Below, piece after piece: positions 1 to 7,840 of a stretch of DNA of 23,884 nt (its first letter is position 1; each line of letters opens with the position of its first letter). The notes under the pieces were generated by a model. It was not told the origin of the DNA. It ran no database searches and saw only the letters and a program-made list of their open reading frames with translations. The position numbers and the translations under genes are program-made. Source of the DNA: Christensenella sp. UBA6880 (lineage in GTDB: Bacteria > Bacillota > Clostridia > Christensenellales > CAG-917); contig DKCG01000017.1 in assembly GCA_002449145.1 (NCBI GenBank), forward strand, positions 43,454-67,337, written 5' to 3'.

Positions 1-54
1 GTGAGGAAGGGGGAAGTTTTAATTCTAAATTGTTTAATTCTGCAATTATTAATT

Positions 55-84
55 AAAAAAGCCTCGCAGTCTGCGAGGCTTTTG
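55..84. terminator. Bidirectional rho-independent terminator
   Basis: A perfect 7-bp GC-rich stem (GCCTCGC at 61-67, GCGAGGC at 73-79) with a 5-nt loop is flanked by six A on the left and four T on the right. On the minus strand it lies just past the stop codon of the surface-protein gene and is followed by a U-run, so it most likely ends that transcript. The AT-rich sequence on its left (ATTATTAATTAAAAA) recurs next to the hairpin at 10104-10133. Confidence 0.85.
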
Positions 85-88
85 CAAA

Positions 89-2494
89 TCAAATTCGTTT
101 CGGGGTGGAATCCTTTTTCTCTTTGTCGCCGTTTTTGCGAGTGAGATATATCGAGGCAAAGATTGCGCTTCCCGCAAGCGCGACGATTATCGCAAGCACA
201 ATCGCTACGATTTGAACCGTCGTGAGTCCGTTTATCTTCAAATGCTCTTTTTCGATGTAGCCGACTTTGTCGTCAAAGGTTACGAGATAGAAGTCGTCGA
301 GCGTTTCGAGCACCTCGACTTGACTGCCGTCGACGATTTGAAGTATGACTTCGCTGTTTTTGTCGGCAGCGGAGTATACGTTGACCATTCCGCCCACTCT
401 GTCGGCGTTGGCTCTGCCGTAAACTTTGTCTTTTTCGTCAACGATTTCAACGTATTCCTCGATTGCGGACGAGTTGACGAAATAGGTGTTTTCACCGTAC
501 TGCACGATAGTCCATTTTGCGTTGTCGTAGCCTGCGACGTCGCTTATTCGAACAACCTTTTCGCCTGCTTTAATCTCTATTGCGCCGTTTTGCGAATATG
601 GCAGAGCGTAAAGCGTGACGTCCTCTTTTGCGACGTATTCGCCGTTTAGCGCGGTAGTTTCGGCAACGGTGAAGTCGTCTTTCGATACGATTGCGAGTTT
701 GTCGCCGACAAGCGCGTATCTAAGGTTTTCGTTTGCGCCTTCGATTGCCTTGTCAATGACGAGATACACGTCGCTCGAAGCGATTTGCGTGTTTTCGAGT
801 CTGCCGTCCCACGAGTATTCGAGCGCGCCGTCGTCGGCGGTTGCGAAAAAGTATTCGCTTCTCTCTAACGTCGGAAGCGTTGCGGTGAAACTTTGCTTTG
901 TCGTTGCGTGTACGTTGAGTGTGCCGACGAAACTTTCTTCGGCGGTGAAGACGACGTTTTCGCCGTCAAGGCATACGCTGGTTATGCTCGCTTTCAGATT
1001 TGTCGCTTTAACGGCAATCGTTTGGCTTTGATTTGCGTAATAAGTGACGATTTTGTCTTTGAACGCGACGTACGCTTTGCCCGTATAATCGATTGCAAAG
1101 TCGACGGCTTGGGAAAAATCCGCGTTTGCAACGTCAAAAAGTTTCGTTCCGTTGCGGTCTATGCACGAAACGGAATCGGCGGTGAGGACGTAAACGTTCG
1201 TGCCGTTTTTTGCGGTGGCGATACGTTTGCCGTTTTCCACGTCGAATATCTTTATGAGCGAGTTGCCGATTGCGGTGTACACGCCGCCTTGTGCGAGAGC
1301 GTAGAGTTTGTCGGAATACGCAACGTCGATAACGCTCGGAAGTTCGTACGTTTTTGTGGTTTCGCCGCCCGAAATTCTTTCTATTCTGTCTTGGAATACG
1401 CAATATACGTCACGCTCGGAAGAAGTGATCGCAAGGGGGGTGTCATCGAGTTTTTGTTCGGTGAGAGTACCCGATTTGTCAATGGTTGCAAGACGTGAAT
1501 TGTTTTTGTCCGCGACGATATATCCGTCGTCGGCGGCGCACAAGTCTACGGGATTGTCGAGGTGATATGCGTCGTTGCCCGTCATCGTTATGGACGTTGT
1601 TCTCGAAAGACTCGATTTGTCGTTTGAGAGCGTGTACACGACTACGCTCTTGTTCTCGATTGTGAAAACTCTGTTGCCGAAGGCAAAGAACGTTTGCGGA
1701 TAAATTTCGGTGTGGAAAAGCAATTCGCCCGTGGTTTTGTCGAGGCAAATCAAACGTTTTTGACCCGTGGCGGGCAAAACTTCGAGCGCGTACACGACGT
1801 TGCCGACGTACGCTTGCGTGATATTTTGCGTTATGGGGTGCGCTTCGACGGTATTCGAAGTCGTGTCGAATTTCACGAAAAACGCGTTGCCGTAAATGGA
1901 CGGGAAAGTGTAAAGATTGCCGTTTTCGCCCGCGATTGCGTTCGAGCCGGCAAGTTCGTCGGGGGAATCTTCCGCGTCGACGTTGTAAGTTATCGAGAGA
2001 TTTTTGTCGTAAATTGTCAACGCGCCTTTTGGCGAGTGTGCGTAAAGGCGAGTGCCGTCGCTCGTTATCGAAGCGATACGAGAGGGCGAGGGCAGAGCGA
2101 CTTCGACCGCATTTGCCGTTTTGTCGCTTAGGTCTATCGTATAGAACTTATCGTCCGCTTGCAAAAACGCCACGTTTTCAAGCACGAAAAGGCTCGTTAC
2201 GCTCTCGAAATTCGTTTCGTAAACGAAAGTGTCCGACGAGTCGTTGGGGCGCACGAAAAGCGTGCTAACGTCCTTGTCGTACACCAAAAGATAGTCGGCG
2301 TTTGCGCTGACCAAAGACGGATTTGCCGATTGAAAATAGTTTACGGTCGGGAAAAGCCTGACGAAATCGCCATCTTGTATGCTTTCCGCGCTCGCGTAAG
2401 ACGTTACGGAAGCACTCGAAAAAACTGCCGCGAAAATGACGGCAAACAGCAATATCGTCAATATTTTTCTTGAATTTTCAATCGTCTTTTTCAT
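89..2494 (-). CDS. Membrane-anchored surface protein with beta-propeller-like repeats and SH3-like domains
   Basis: This is an 801-residue protein counted from the ATG at 2494. An N-terminal signal peptide has a charged start (MKKTIENSRK), a hydrophobic core and a likely cleavage after the SYASA region. Roughly residues 35-580 are repeated short beta-strand units of the kind found in propellers (for example GYIVADKNNSRLATIDKSG and CLDKTTGELLFHTE). Two SH3-like stretches follow, the last around VNVYSAADKNSEVILQI. A C-terminal membrane segment (VQIVAIVLAIIVALAGSAIF) and a lysine-rich tail complete a type I topology with the bulk outside the cell. No catalytic motif was seen, so a sensor or cell-wall-binding role is inference. 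Translation from the upstream in-frame TTG (2512) is possible, but that codon overlaps the promoter spacer. No Shine-Dalgarno precedes the ATG, and the promoter position suggests a leaderless mRNA. Confidence 0.8.
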   Translation of the reverse strand: MKKTIENSRKILTILLFAVIFAAVFSSASVTSYASAESIQDGDFVRLFPTVNYFQSANPSLVSANADYLLVYDKDVSTLFVRPNDSSDTFVYETNFESVTSLFVLENVAFLQADDKFYTIDLSDKTANAVEVALPSPSRIASITSDGTRLYAHSPKGALTIYDKNLSITYNVDAEDSPDELAGSNAIAGENGNLYTFPSIYGNAFFVKFDTTSNTVEAHPITQNITQAYVGNVVYALEVLPATGQKRLICLDKTTGELLFHTEIYPQTFFAFGNRVFTIENKSVVVYTLSNDKSSLSRTTSITMTGNDAYHLDNPVDLCAADDGYIVADKNNSRLATIDKSGTLTEQKLDDTPLAITSSERDVYCVFQDRIERISGGETTKTYELPSVIDVAYSDKLYALAQGGVYTAIGNSLIKIFDVENGKRIATAKNGTNVYVLTADSVSCIDRNGTKLFDVANADFSQAVDFAIDYTGKAYVAFKDKIVTYYANQSQTIAVKATNLKASITSVCLDGENVVFTAEESFVGTLNVHATTKQSFTATLPTLERSEYFFATADDGALEYSWDGRLENTQIASSDVYLVIDKAIEGANENLRYALVGDKLAIVSKDDFTVAETTALNGEYVAKEDVTLYALPYSQNGAIEIKAGEKVVRISDVAGYDNAKWTIVQYGENTYFVNSSAIEEYVEIVDEKDKVYGRANADRVGGMVNVYSAADKNSEVILQIVDGSQVEVLETLDDFYLVTFDDKVGYIEKEHLKINGLTTVQIVAIVLAIIVALAGSAIFASIYLTRKNGDKEKKDSTPKRI

Positions 2495-2530
2495 AGGTAT
2501 AAGTATAATCAAATTGCAACTTTAAGTCAA
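2495..2530 (-). promoter_or_regulatory. Sigma-A-type promoter of the surface-protein gene, start site at the ATG
   Basis: On the minus strand, TTGACT (2525-2530) and TATACT (2502-2507) are separated by exactly 17 bp. The ATG begins at 2494, seven bases past the end of the -10 box, which is where transcription normally starts. No Shine-Dalgarno fits between them, so the mRNA is probably leaderless. Confidence 0.65.
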
Positions 2531-2547
2531 GATAATAACTTTACTAC

Positions 2548-2587
2548 TTGAAATATTCGTGCGCGTGTGATAATATCTATAAAAAGG
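2548..2587 (+). promoter_or_regulatory. Promoter and RBS of the WG-repeat gene
   Basis: TTGAAA (2548-2553) and TAATAT (2571-2576) have a 17-bp spacer. Transcription should begin near 2583, leaving a leader of about 12 nt that carries AAAGG (2583-2587) 7 nt before the ATG at 2595. This promoter and the divergent promoter of the surface-protein gene lie back to back without overlapping. Confidence 0.65.
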
Positions 2588-2594
2588 TATATAT

Positions 2595-3590
2595 ATGGCA
2601 AACAAAAAACGTTATTATAAAAACCGCGCCCCAAAGAGAAATCAAGAGGGCGCAAACGAGCAAATAGCAAAGTATTCCGAAGCGCAACTCACGCTTTCTC
2701 TCGAGGATTTGGGTATAGGCGAATCCACTTGCGAACTTCTTTTGAAAAACCGTATTCAGACGGCGGCAGACCTTGTAAAACGCACCGAAAAGGATATGTA
2801 CAAGGTGCAAGGACTCAACAAAAAGATATTGTTTGAAGTCAAGGACGCTTTGAGGGCGAAGGATATGGAATTGCGCCCCGAACCGCAAAAACAAGCCTCA
2901 AACGCAGAGCAAAAGCAGAACGCGACGGACTTTGGTAAGCAAAACGAATCGAGCGGCGAACAAAAAGGCAAATCCGACAAGAAAAAGCCGCAAAACGACG
3001 CACAAAAACGCGGCGAAAACGATAAAGAAGCAAGCGATAAATCCGCAAAATCCGAAAGACAGGACAAGAACGAAAAATCTCGCGCTTCCAAATTCGGCCT
3101 TTCCGACCGCGCGAGCGCAAAACCGCAACAAAACAAAAATCAGCAGTCGCAAAAGCAAAACGACAAGAATAAGCAAAAACCCGTCGAAAAACTCACCGAG
3201 CCGCTAAAGCCCGGGCAATGGCGCAAAGTGCTTAAAGGCGGAAAGTGGGGATATTCCAACGGTTTCAAAATCGTGATTCCCACGATGTACGACGAGATTT
3301 TTGCGTTCAAAGAGGGGCTTGCTTCCGTCGAAATCGACGAAAAGTGCGGCTATATCGACGAGGAAAACAACGTCGTCATTCCTCTCGACTACGACACCGC
3401 TATGAGTTTTTCCGAGGGTCTTGCGATGGTTTGCAGAGGGGAAAAATGCGGCTACATCAACAAGAATAACGAAGTTATTATTCCGTTTGAATACGACGCA
3501 GGCACACCGTTTGAAAACGGCGAAGCCAAAATCAAAAAGGACGGCAAGTGGGGAACTATAACCGTAGAGGGTAAAATCACCTGGATTTAA
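2595..3590 (+). CDS. WG-repeat protein with an RNA polymerase alpha-CTD-like N-terminal domain
   Basis: This 331-residue protein has three parts. Residues about 30-95 align well with the C-terminal domain of the RNA polymerase alpha subunit: DLVKRTEKDM matches E. coli DLVQRTEVEL, and the NKKILFEVKDAL segment matches GKKSLTEIKDVL. Residues about 95-200 are a highly charged, Lys/Gln/Asn/Asp-rich low-complexity linker, probably disordered. Residues about 205-331 contain four WG-type repeats (KWGYSNGFKIVIP, KCGYIDEENNVVIP, KCGYINKNNEVIIP, KWGTITVEG), a repeat family with no single known function. There is no signal peptide, so the protein is probably cytoplasmic. By hand alignment, the alpha-CTD DNA-contact residues (E. 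coli R265, N268, G296, S299) are mostly replaced, so UP-element binding is doubtful. The start is supported by AAAGG at 2583-2587. The next gene begins 26 nt downstream and is probably cotranscribed. Confidence 0.85.
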   Translation: MANKKRYYKNRAPKRNQEGANEQIAKYSEAQLTLSLEDLGIGESTCELLLKNRIQTAADLVKRTEKDMYKVQGLNKKILFEVKDALRAKDMELRPEPQKQASNAEQKQNATDFGKQNESSGEQKGKSDKKKPQNDAQKRGENDKEASDKSAKSERQDKNEKSRASKFGLSDRASAKPQQNKNQQSQKQNDKNKQKPVEKLTEPLKPGQWRKVLKGGKWGYSNGFKIVIPTMYDEIFAFKEGLASVEIDEKCGYIDEENNVVIPLDYDTAMSFSEGLAMVCRGEKCGYINKNNEVIIPFEYDAGTPFENGEAKIKKDGKWGTITVEGKITWI

Positions 3591-3616
3591 GTTTTCCTTT
3601 GCTCGTGCGCAGGAAA

Positions 3617-5479
3617 ATGAAAAACACCGCCAAAAACGCAACATTTTCAAGGATTTCCCCATTGCGAGTTATCGTGATGGCGGTTGTCCTTGTTTTGTTT
3701 TTTAGCGTTATTTTCGCGCCGTCCGTCGCCGAAGCGGTATGTCCCGACGGATACGTCGAAAGCGTAAAGGACAAAAACCTCGACTGGCAAAACGGCGAGG
3801 ACGAACTCAATCTCGAATACGTCAAAACTCGCGTGAAAAGTTGGCTTTCCGACCCGCAATACGACTTTTCCGCACTCGAAAAAGAGCCTATCGTGGTAGC
3901 AGTCGTCGATACGGGCATAAACTTCGAGCACGAGATTTTCACGGGCAAATACGACGAAAACGGCGTTGCTACAGACGATGAAATCGGCAGATACGACGTG
4001 CTTTTGCGCGACGAAAAGGGCGATATTATAACCGTCAACACCGCAAACGAACTTAAAAACGCGTACGACGACGCTTCAAACAGACACGGCACGCACGTCG
4101 CAGGAATAATCGCAACTCTCATTCACGAACTCGACCTTGAAAAATATATCAAGATTTTGCCTATAAAAGCCTCGAAAGGCACGAGTTTTTCAACGTCGGG
4201 CGTTAAAGCAGGCATAGCGTTCGCAATCGAAAACGGCGCGGACGTCGTCAATCTTTCGCTTTGCGAGGACTCTGCGGGTACGGAATCTTCCGAATTTAAC
4301 AAAATGATAACCGACGCTTACGCTCAAAAGGCTGTTTTCGTTGCGGCGGCAGGAAACGACGGAAAACCCTCTTACGAAAAGAATATTTTTGGCGAATTTA
4401 GACATATGTATTATCCCGCGGCAAGCAAAAACGTCATCGGCGTTATGAATTACACCACCGAAAACGGCAAAAAGAAGATTGCTTCGACGTCGAATTACGG
4501 CTCGGTATACGATATTTGCGCACCCGGTGAATATATTTATAGTGCGGACGGCAAAACCGCCGATTCGTACAAATCCATGAAAGGCACGAGTATGGCAACG
4601 CCGTTTATATCCTTTGCGAGTGCGCTTGCGATTCTCAAAGACAGAGCGTATTGCGCCGCTATGGGCGAAAAAGAGTGCGGCGCGGTCGATATTGCCCAAA
4701 ACGTCAAACAATCGTATACCGAAACAATAAAAGCGGGCAACTTTACTCTCGGCGTGTTCGATTTTGCGCAGCTGATTTCCGACGATACGAGAATCAGAAT
4801 TACCGCCGACGGCGACACCGAGCAGTACGTCAATGCGACGAATCCCGTTAAATTCAAACTTAATATTTTCCCGTCCGAGTTTGCAAATTTAGGCACTGTC
4901 GTGTGGAAAGTGAACGGAAAAGAGGTTGAAAACGATTCCGAAAATCAATTCGAGTTTGCGTTCGTTCCCGAAAACAAAGTCGGCATTTCAACTATTACAG
5001 CCGAGTGGACTTGCGAAGAAGCAAACGAAACGAATAAGGTTGCACAGTGCCAAGTCGAAGTTAAGTATGCCGAATACAGCCAAACGGAAACGGGAAGAAT
5101 AGAAATATCGGTAACGAACGGCGGAAAAGACGTGGAAACGACGGATAAAACCGTAACCGTAGATTGCAAAAAGAAAATTGAATTTTCAATCGACGAAAGC
5201 ATAATAAAAAGTTTGAATCCGCAAACGACCGTACATTGGTACGTTGACGGCAATTACGTTGCGGCAGGCAATACTTTTGTTTGCGAGTTTGAAAGAACGG
5301 GCGTGCATTACGTCAAGGCGAAAATAGGCAACTATTTCACGAGCGAAACTAGCGTATACGTTTACGAGGGCGCGGAAGAAGTTACTCCTTACGACATAAC
5401 CGCCGTAGTCGTCGTATGCGTGTTGGTCGTGTGTCTTGCCGCCGTCGTCATAGGCGTTGCGGTGAAGAAGAAAGTCTGA
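3617..5479 (+). CDS. Membrane-anchored subtilisin-like serine protease (peptidase S8)
   Basis: This is a 620-residue protein from the ATG at 3617. A signal or anchor segment lies near residues 15-40 (VIVMAVVLVLFFSVIFA). The S8 catalytic set is complete and in order: Asp in VVAVVDTGI (about residue 98), His in NRHGTHVAGI (about 157), the oxyanion Asn in AAAGNDG (about 247) and Ser in GTSMATP (about 325). Roughly 200 residues of Ig-like beta-sandwich sequence follow, with two units around VVWKVNGKEVEND and TVHWYVDGNYV. The C terminus is a membrane segment (ITAVVVVCVLVVCLAAVVIGVAV) ending in KKKV. It should act outside the cell while tethered to the membrane; its substrate is unknown. AGGA lies unusually close to this ATG, and an in-frame TTG at 3599 is an alternative start. 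It lies directly downstream of the WG-repeat gene. Confidence 0.88.
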   Translation: MKNTAKNATFSRISPLRVIVMAVVLVLFFSVIFAPSVAEAVCPDGYVESVKDKNLDWQNGEDELNLEYVKTRVKSWLSDPQYDFSALEKEPIVVAVVDTGINFEHEIFTGKYDENGVATDDEIGRYDVLLRDEKGDIITVNTANELKNAYDDASNRHGTHVAGIIATLIHELDLEKYIKILPIKASKGTSFSTSGVKAGIAFAIENGADVVNLSLCEDSAGTESSEFNKMITDAYAQKAVFVAAAGNDGKPSYEKNIFGEFRHMYYPAASKNVIGVMNYTTENGKKKIASTSNYGSVYDICAPGEYIYSADGKTADSYKSMKGTSMATPFISFASALAILKDRAYCAAMGEKECGAVDIAQNVKQSYTETIKAGNFTLGVFDFAQLISDDTRIRITADGDTEQYVNATNPVKFKLNIFPSEFANLGTVVWKVNGKEVENDSENQFEFAFVPENKVGISTITAEWTCEEANETNKVAQCQVEVKYAEYSQTETGRIEISVTNGGKDVETTDKTVTVDCKKKIEFSIDESIIKSLNPQTTVHWYVDGNYVAAGNTFVCEFERTGVHYVKAKIGNYFTSETSVYVYEGAEEVTPYDITAVVVVCVLVVCLAAVVIGVAVKKKV

Positions 5480-5528
5480 CAAATAGAGTTTTGCTCGATT
5501 TACAATAAAAGCGCGATTTTGCGCAACG

Positions 5529-5560
5529 AAAAAAAGACTGTTTTCAAACAGTCTTTTGAT
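5529..5560. terminator. Bidirectional terminator between the S8 protease gene and rpsT
   Basis: A 12-bp stem (5532-5543 with 5546-5557, sequence AAAAGACTGTTT) is flanked by A and T runs on its two sides. It sits between two convergent genes and can terminate both the protease mRNA (plus) and the rpsT mRNA (minus). Confidence 0.85.
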
Positions 5561-5581
5561 TTTTGCGATTTTTAACGTTGC

Positions 5582-5854
5582 TTACTTGTTTGCTTTGAGT
5601 GCGTCCAAAGCGCGGCAGAGAGTGGATTTCTTTCTTGCAACCGTGTTCTTTTTGTAGATACCGTCTTTGAAAGCGCAGTCGATGACGGAAACGGTTTCGG
5701 GAAGGAGTTGTTCTGCAAGAGCGACGTCGCCTGCTTCGATTGCTGCGTTGTATTTCTTGATAGCGGTTTTAACGCGCGCTTTCTTTGCGGTGTTGATTTC
5801 GTTTCTCTTATCGGAAGTGATAACTCTCTTTTTTGCTGACTTAATATTTGGCAT
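5582..5854 (-). CDS. rpsT: 30S ribosomal protein S20
   Basis: This 90-residue basic protein matches bacterial S20 throughout: it starts MPNIKSAKKRVITSDKRNEINTAKK, has the TAIKKYNAAIEAG middle, and ends KDGIYKKNTVARKKSTLCRALDALKANK. Length and helical, lysine-rich composition are typical. S20 is a primary 16S rRNA-binding protein that supports 30S assembly. A strong GAGGAG site precedes the ATG at 5854. The gene is monocistronic, between its own promoter (5897-5925) and a terminator (5529-5560). The leader holds a small GTAC-AAAA-GTAC hairpin just upstream of the ribosome binding site. In E. coli rpsT is regulated by its own product at translation, and whether this hairpin plays such a role here is open. 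Confidence 0.97.
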   Translation of the reverse strand: MPNIKSAKKRVITSDKRNEINTAKKARVKTAIKKYNAAIEAGDVALAEQLLPETVSVIDCAFKDGIYKKNTVARKKSTLCRALDALKANK

Positions 5855-5896
5855 ATTTTTCTCCTCGTACTTTTGTACTGACTAAATATCTTTGAC

Positions 5897-5925
5897 ATAT
5901 TAGCATATTAAGATAAAAGTTGCAA
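5897..5925 (-). promoter_or_regulatory. rpsT promoter
   Basis: On the minus strand, TTGCAA (5920-5925) and TAATAT (5897-5902) have a 17-bp spacer. This gives a leader of about 35 nt ending in GAGGAG before the rpsT ATG. Confidence 0.65.
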
Positions 5926-5932
5926 CCGTTTT

Positions 5933-5961
5933 GAATGGATTTTTTGCGATTATGCACAATA
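5933..5961 (+). promoter_or_regulatory. Possible sigma-G promoter of gpr
   Basis: GAATG (5933-5937) fits the sigma-G -35 pattern GHATR, and CACAATA (5955-5961) differs by one base from the -10 pattern CATWMTA, with a 17-bp spacer. Bacillus gpr is transcribed by the forespore sigma factors F and G. Transcription would begin at or next to the ATG at 5967, which has no Shine-Dalgarno. This is pattern matching only. Confidence 0.4.
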
Positions 5962-5966
5962 ATGTT

Positions 5967-6839
5967 ATGAATATTGCAAAAAACTTCGGAATAGTCACGG
6001 ATATTGCGCTCGAAAGCGCGCAGGGCGTGGGACTTACGTCCGCTTGCGAAGCAAAACCGCTCTCGTTCGGAATACAAAAGAGAACGCTCAACGTAAAAAC
6101 GCTCGAACAAGCAAAGCAAATAGGCAGAGAGAGAGGGGTATATATCACTTTCGATTGCCCCAAATCCGCTCTCGAAAGCCAAAGTTCGATAGAGTATCTC
6201 ACAAAACAACTCGCTTTTTCGCTGTCCGAACTCGTCGGAATCGTAAAAAAGTCGTCGCCGGTGCTTGTCGTTGGACTCGGAAACCGCCATATAGTTGCCG
6301 ATTCGCTCGGTCAAAGGTGCGTAGAAAGCGTAAAAGTCACAAGATACGTCGAAGCGGGCGGACGGAAGCAAAGCGTATGCGCATTCGCTACCGGCGTGCT
6401 TGGTATGACGGGCATACAGTCCGCCGAACTTATTGCGGGCGCAACGGCGAAAATCAAACCGTCTTGCGTGATTTTGGTGGATTCGTTGGCAACGGGATCG
6501 GTTGCAAGGCTCGGAAAATCTTTCCAGATTTCGAGCACGGGAATTTCACCGGGAAGCGGCGTCGGACAAGACAAAGAGCGCATAGACAAGTCGGTTTTGA
6601 GCGTTCCGACGTTTGCAATCGGCGTGCCTTTATTGCTGTCGTTAAGAACTGGAATTTACGCTTTCGTCAAAGACTTTTTGGGCGAAGAAAAGATAGATGC
6701 AAACGAGTATAATCTCAGAAAGAAACTTGAGGATTGCGCATTGTCCGACCTAATCGTCGCGCCTCGCGACATCGATTTTGCCGTAAGCCTTTCCTCAAAA
6801 ATCGTCGCAGGCGCGATAAACACGGCTTTTCACTTGTAA
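5967..6839 (+). CDS. gpr: GPR germination protease (spore protease, peptidase A25)
   Basis: GPR degrades the small acid-soluble proteins that coat spore DNA when the spore germinates. Family landmarks are clear: the TDIALES segment near residue 11, equivalent to the (R)TDLAVE autoprocessing region; VVGLGNRHIVADSLG, with the Asp corresponding to the catalytic Asp127 of B. megaterium; ILVDSLATGSV, with the Asp corresponding to Asp193; and ISSTGISPGSGVGQDK followed by VPTFAIGVP. At 290 residues it is shorter than the roughly 370-residue Bacillus enzyme, with a very short segment before TDIA. The ATG at 5967 is preferred because it fits the promoter and leaves about ten residues before the processing site; ATG 5952 and TTG 5931 are in-frame alternatives. 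It runs convergent to murI, with only 30 nt between stop codons. Its presence marks a spore-forming lineage. Confidence 0.93.
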   Translation: MNIAKNFGIVTDIALESAQGVGLTSACEAKPLSFGIQKRTLNVKTLEQAKQIGRERGVYITFDCPKSALESQSSIEYLTKQLAFSLSELVGIVKKSSPVLVVGLGNRHIVADSLGQRCVESVKVTRYVEAGGRKQSVCAFATGVLGMTGIQSAELIAGATAKIKPSCVILVDSLATGSVARLGKSFQISSTGISPGSGVGQDKERIDKSVLSVPTFAIGVPLLLSLRTGIYAFVKDFLGEEKIDANEYNLRKKLEDCALSDLIVAPRDIDFAVSLSSKIVAGAINTAFHL

Positions 6840-6869
6840 ATCGGCAATCTAACAGGGTAATTGTGATTT

Positions 6870-7577
6870 TCAATTTTGCTCGGCAAGCAGAATCGAAAGT
6901 ATTTTTCGATACTTTTTTTCTTCGATTCCGCCCGTAAAACGGAAAGTGATTTGGCTATCGTTTTTAAGGGGCAAAACACATTTTTTAAGAGAGTTTACGA
7001 TGCTTTCGTTTCCGTTTAAAAAGCGTACGTCGCCGAGGATTTTGGATATTTCCTTTTTGCAAAGCGGATAGTGCGAACAGCCGAGCACTACGTTTTTTAC
7101 GCCTTTGAATTTGAATACGGAATTGGCAAGATAGGGAAGAATAGCGCGCATATTCAGATTGCCTTGCTTAGAGTTTATGGAAGCCTGAACTTCAATCATA
7201 GACGCCAAATCGCTCGTTTCGGCAACGTTTTTGAAGGATTTGCTTGCGCTTTCCCTCGTCAAATCGGTTGCCATAAGCAACCATTCGTCCAAATCGGCGT
7301 CTTTTGGAGGTGTTGTCGGCAAAAGTTTGATTGCGTCGTTGTTTTGATATATGCACGACGCGGTGTTGCAGGCAAGAATGGGATAATCGCAGTTGTTTTT
7401 CAGAGTCGCAACGGCTGAAGAAACTATTTCTTCGAGGTCTTTCGCGCTTTTAGTTCCGAACGGGTGGGAAGCGTTGTCCGCAAGATAGAAAAAATCGTTG
7501 CCCTTGAACTTTTCGAGCAGAATTTTGAGGGTGGTGAGTCCGCCTATTCCGCTGTCGTACAATCCTATAGTCGCCAT
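6870..7577 (-). CDS. murI: Glutamate racemase
   Basis: The enzyme makes D-glutamate for peptidoglycan by a two-cysteine, cofactor-free mechanism in the cytoplasm. Motifs visible in the 235-residue protein are GLYDSGIGGLTTL at the N terminus (Asp8, Ser9), the FGTKS phosphate/carboxylate-binding loop, ILACNTAS with the first catalytic Cys (about 70), and VVLGCSHYP with the second Cys (about 167) and its His. It is slightly shorter than typical family members of about 260-270 residues. The ATG at 7577 is chosen because the family starts immediately before GLYDSG; the upstream in-frame TTG at 7613 lies within the -35 box. No Shine-Dalgarno is present, and the promoter suggests a leaderless mRNA. 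The gene stands alone and converges on gpr. Confidence 0.93.
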   Translation of the reverse strand: MATIGLYDSGIGGLTTLKILLEKFKGNDFFYLADNASHPFGTKSAKDLEEIVSSAVATLKNNCDYPILACNTASCIYQNNDAIKLLPTTPPKDADLDEWLLMATDLTRESASKSFKNVAETSDLASMIEVQASINSKQGNLNMRAILPYLANSVFKFKGVKNVVLGCSHYPLCKKEISKILGDVRFLNGNESIVNSLKKCVLPLKNDSQITFRFTGGIEEKKYRKILSILLAEQN

Positions 7578-7613
7578 AACGTCTATATATGACGAAAAGC
7601 CGGTTTTTGACAA
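7578..7613 (-). promoter_or_regulatory. murI promoter, start site at the ATG
   Basis: On the minus strand, TTGTCA (7608-7613) and TATATA (7584-7589) have an 18-bp spacer. The ATG at 7577 starts seven bases past the -10 box, so the transcript would begin at the start codon. Confidence 0.55.
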
Positions 7614-7680
7614 CGTGTTTACAATCGCCGTATTATGTCATAGCATATTTATCGATATTCTAATCGGGTGTTTTGAGATT

Positions 7681-7733
7681 GCGGATATTTTGACCGAAAA
7701 TTTATTCGAAAAATTTTCCGTTATCTAATCCGC
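7681..7733. other. Imperfect AT-rich hairpin between murI and the EF-G-like gene
   Basis: GCGGAT (7681-7686) pairs with ATCCGC (7728-7733), and inside it GAAAATTT (7696-7703) pairs with AAATTTTC (7711-7718). It lies in the 263-bp divergent gap between murI and the EF-G-like gene, away from both promoters. No function is assigned and it may be a chance palindrome. Apart from the two promoters nothing else was seen in this gap. Confidence 0.3.
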
Positions 7734-7782
7734 TGTATTGCCGTATATACTTTTTGCGAGCCTTTTCGGCGAAAAAATGTAG

Positions 7783-7834
7783 TTGAAAAAGCATAAAAAT
7801 TATTATATAATTGATATATCCACTTCAAAAGAGG
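7783..7834 (+). promoter_or_regulatory. Promoter and RBS of the EF-G-like gene
   Basis: TTGAAA (7783-7788) and a perfect TATAAT (7806-7811) have a 17-bp spacer. AAGAGG (7829-7834) is a good ribosome binding site for the ATG at 7841. Confidence 0.75.
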
Positions 7835-7840
7835 TAAATT

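Noticed and set aside
5884..5910. Another possible sigma-G -10 (CATATTA, 5904-5910) for gpr
   Set aside because: No good -35 lies at the right distance, and the pair at 5933-5961 fits better and leads to an in-frame ATG.
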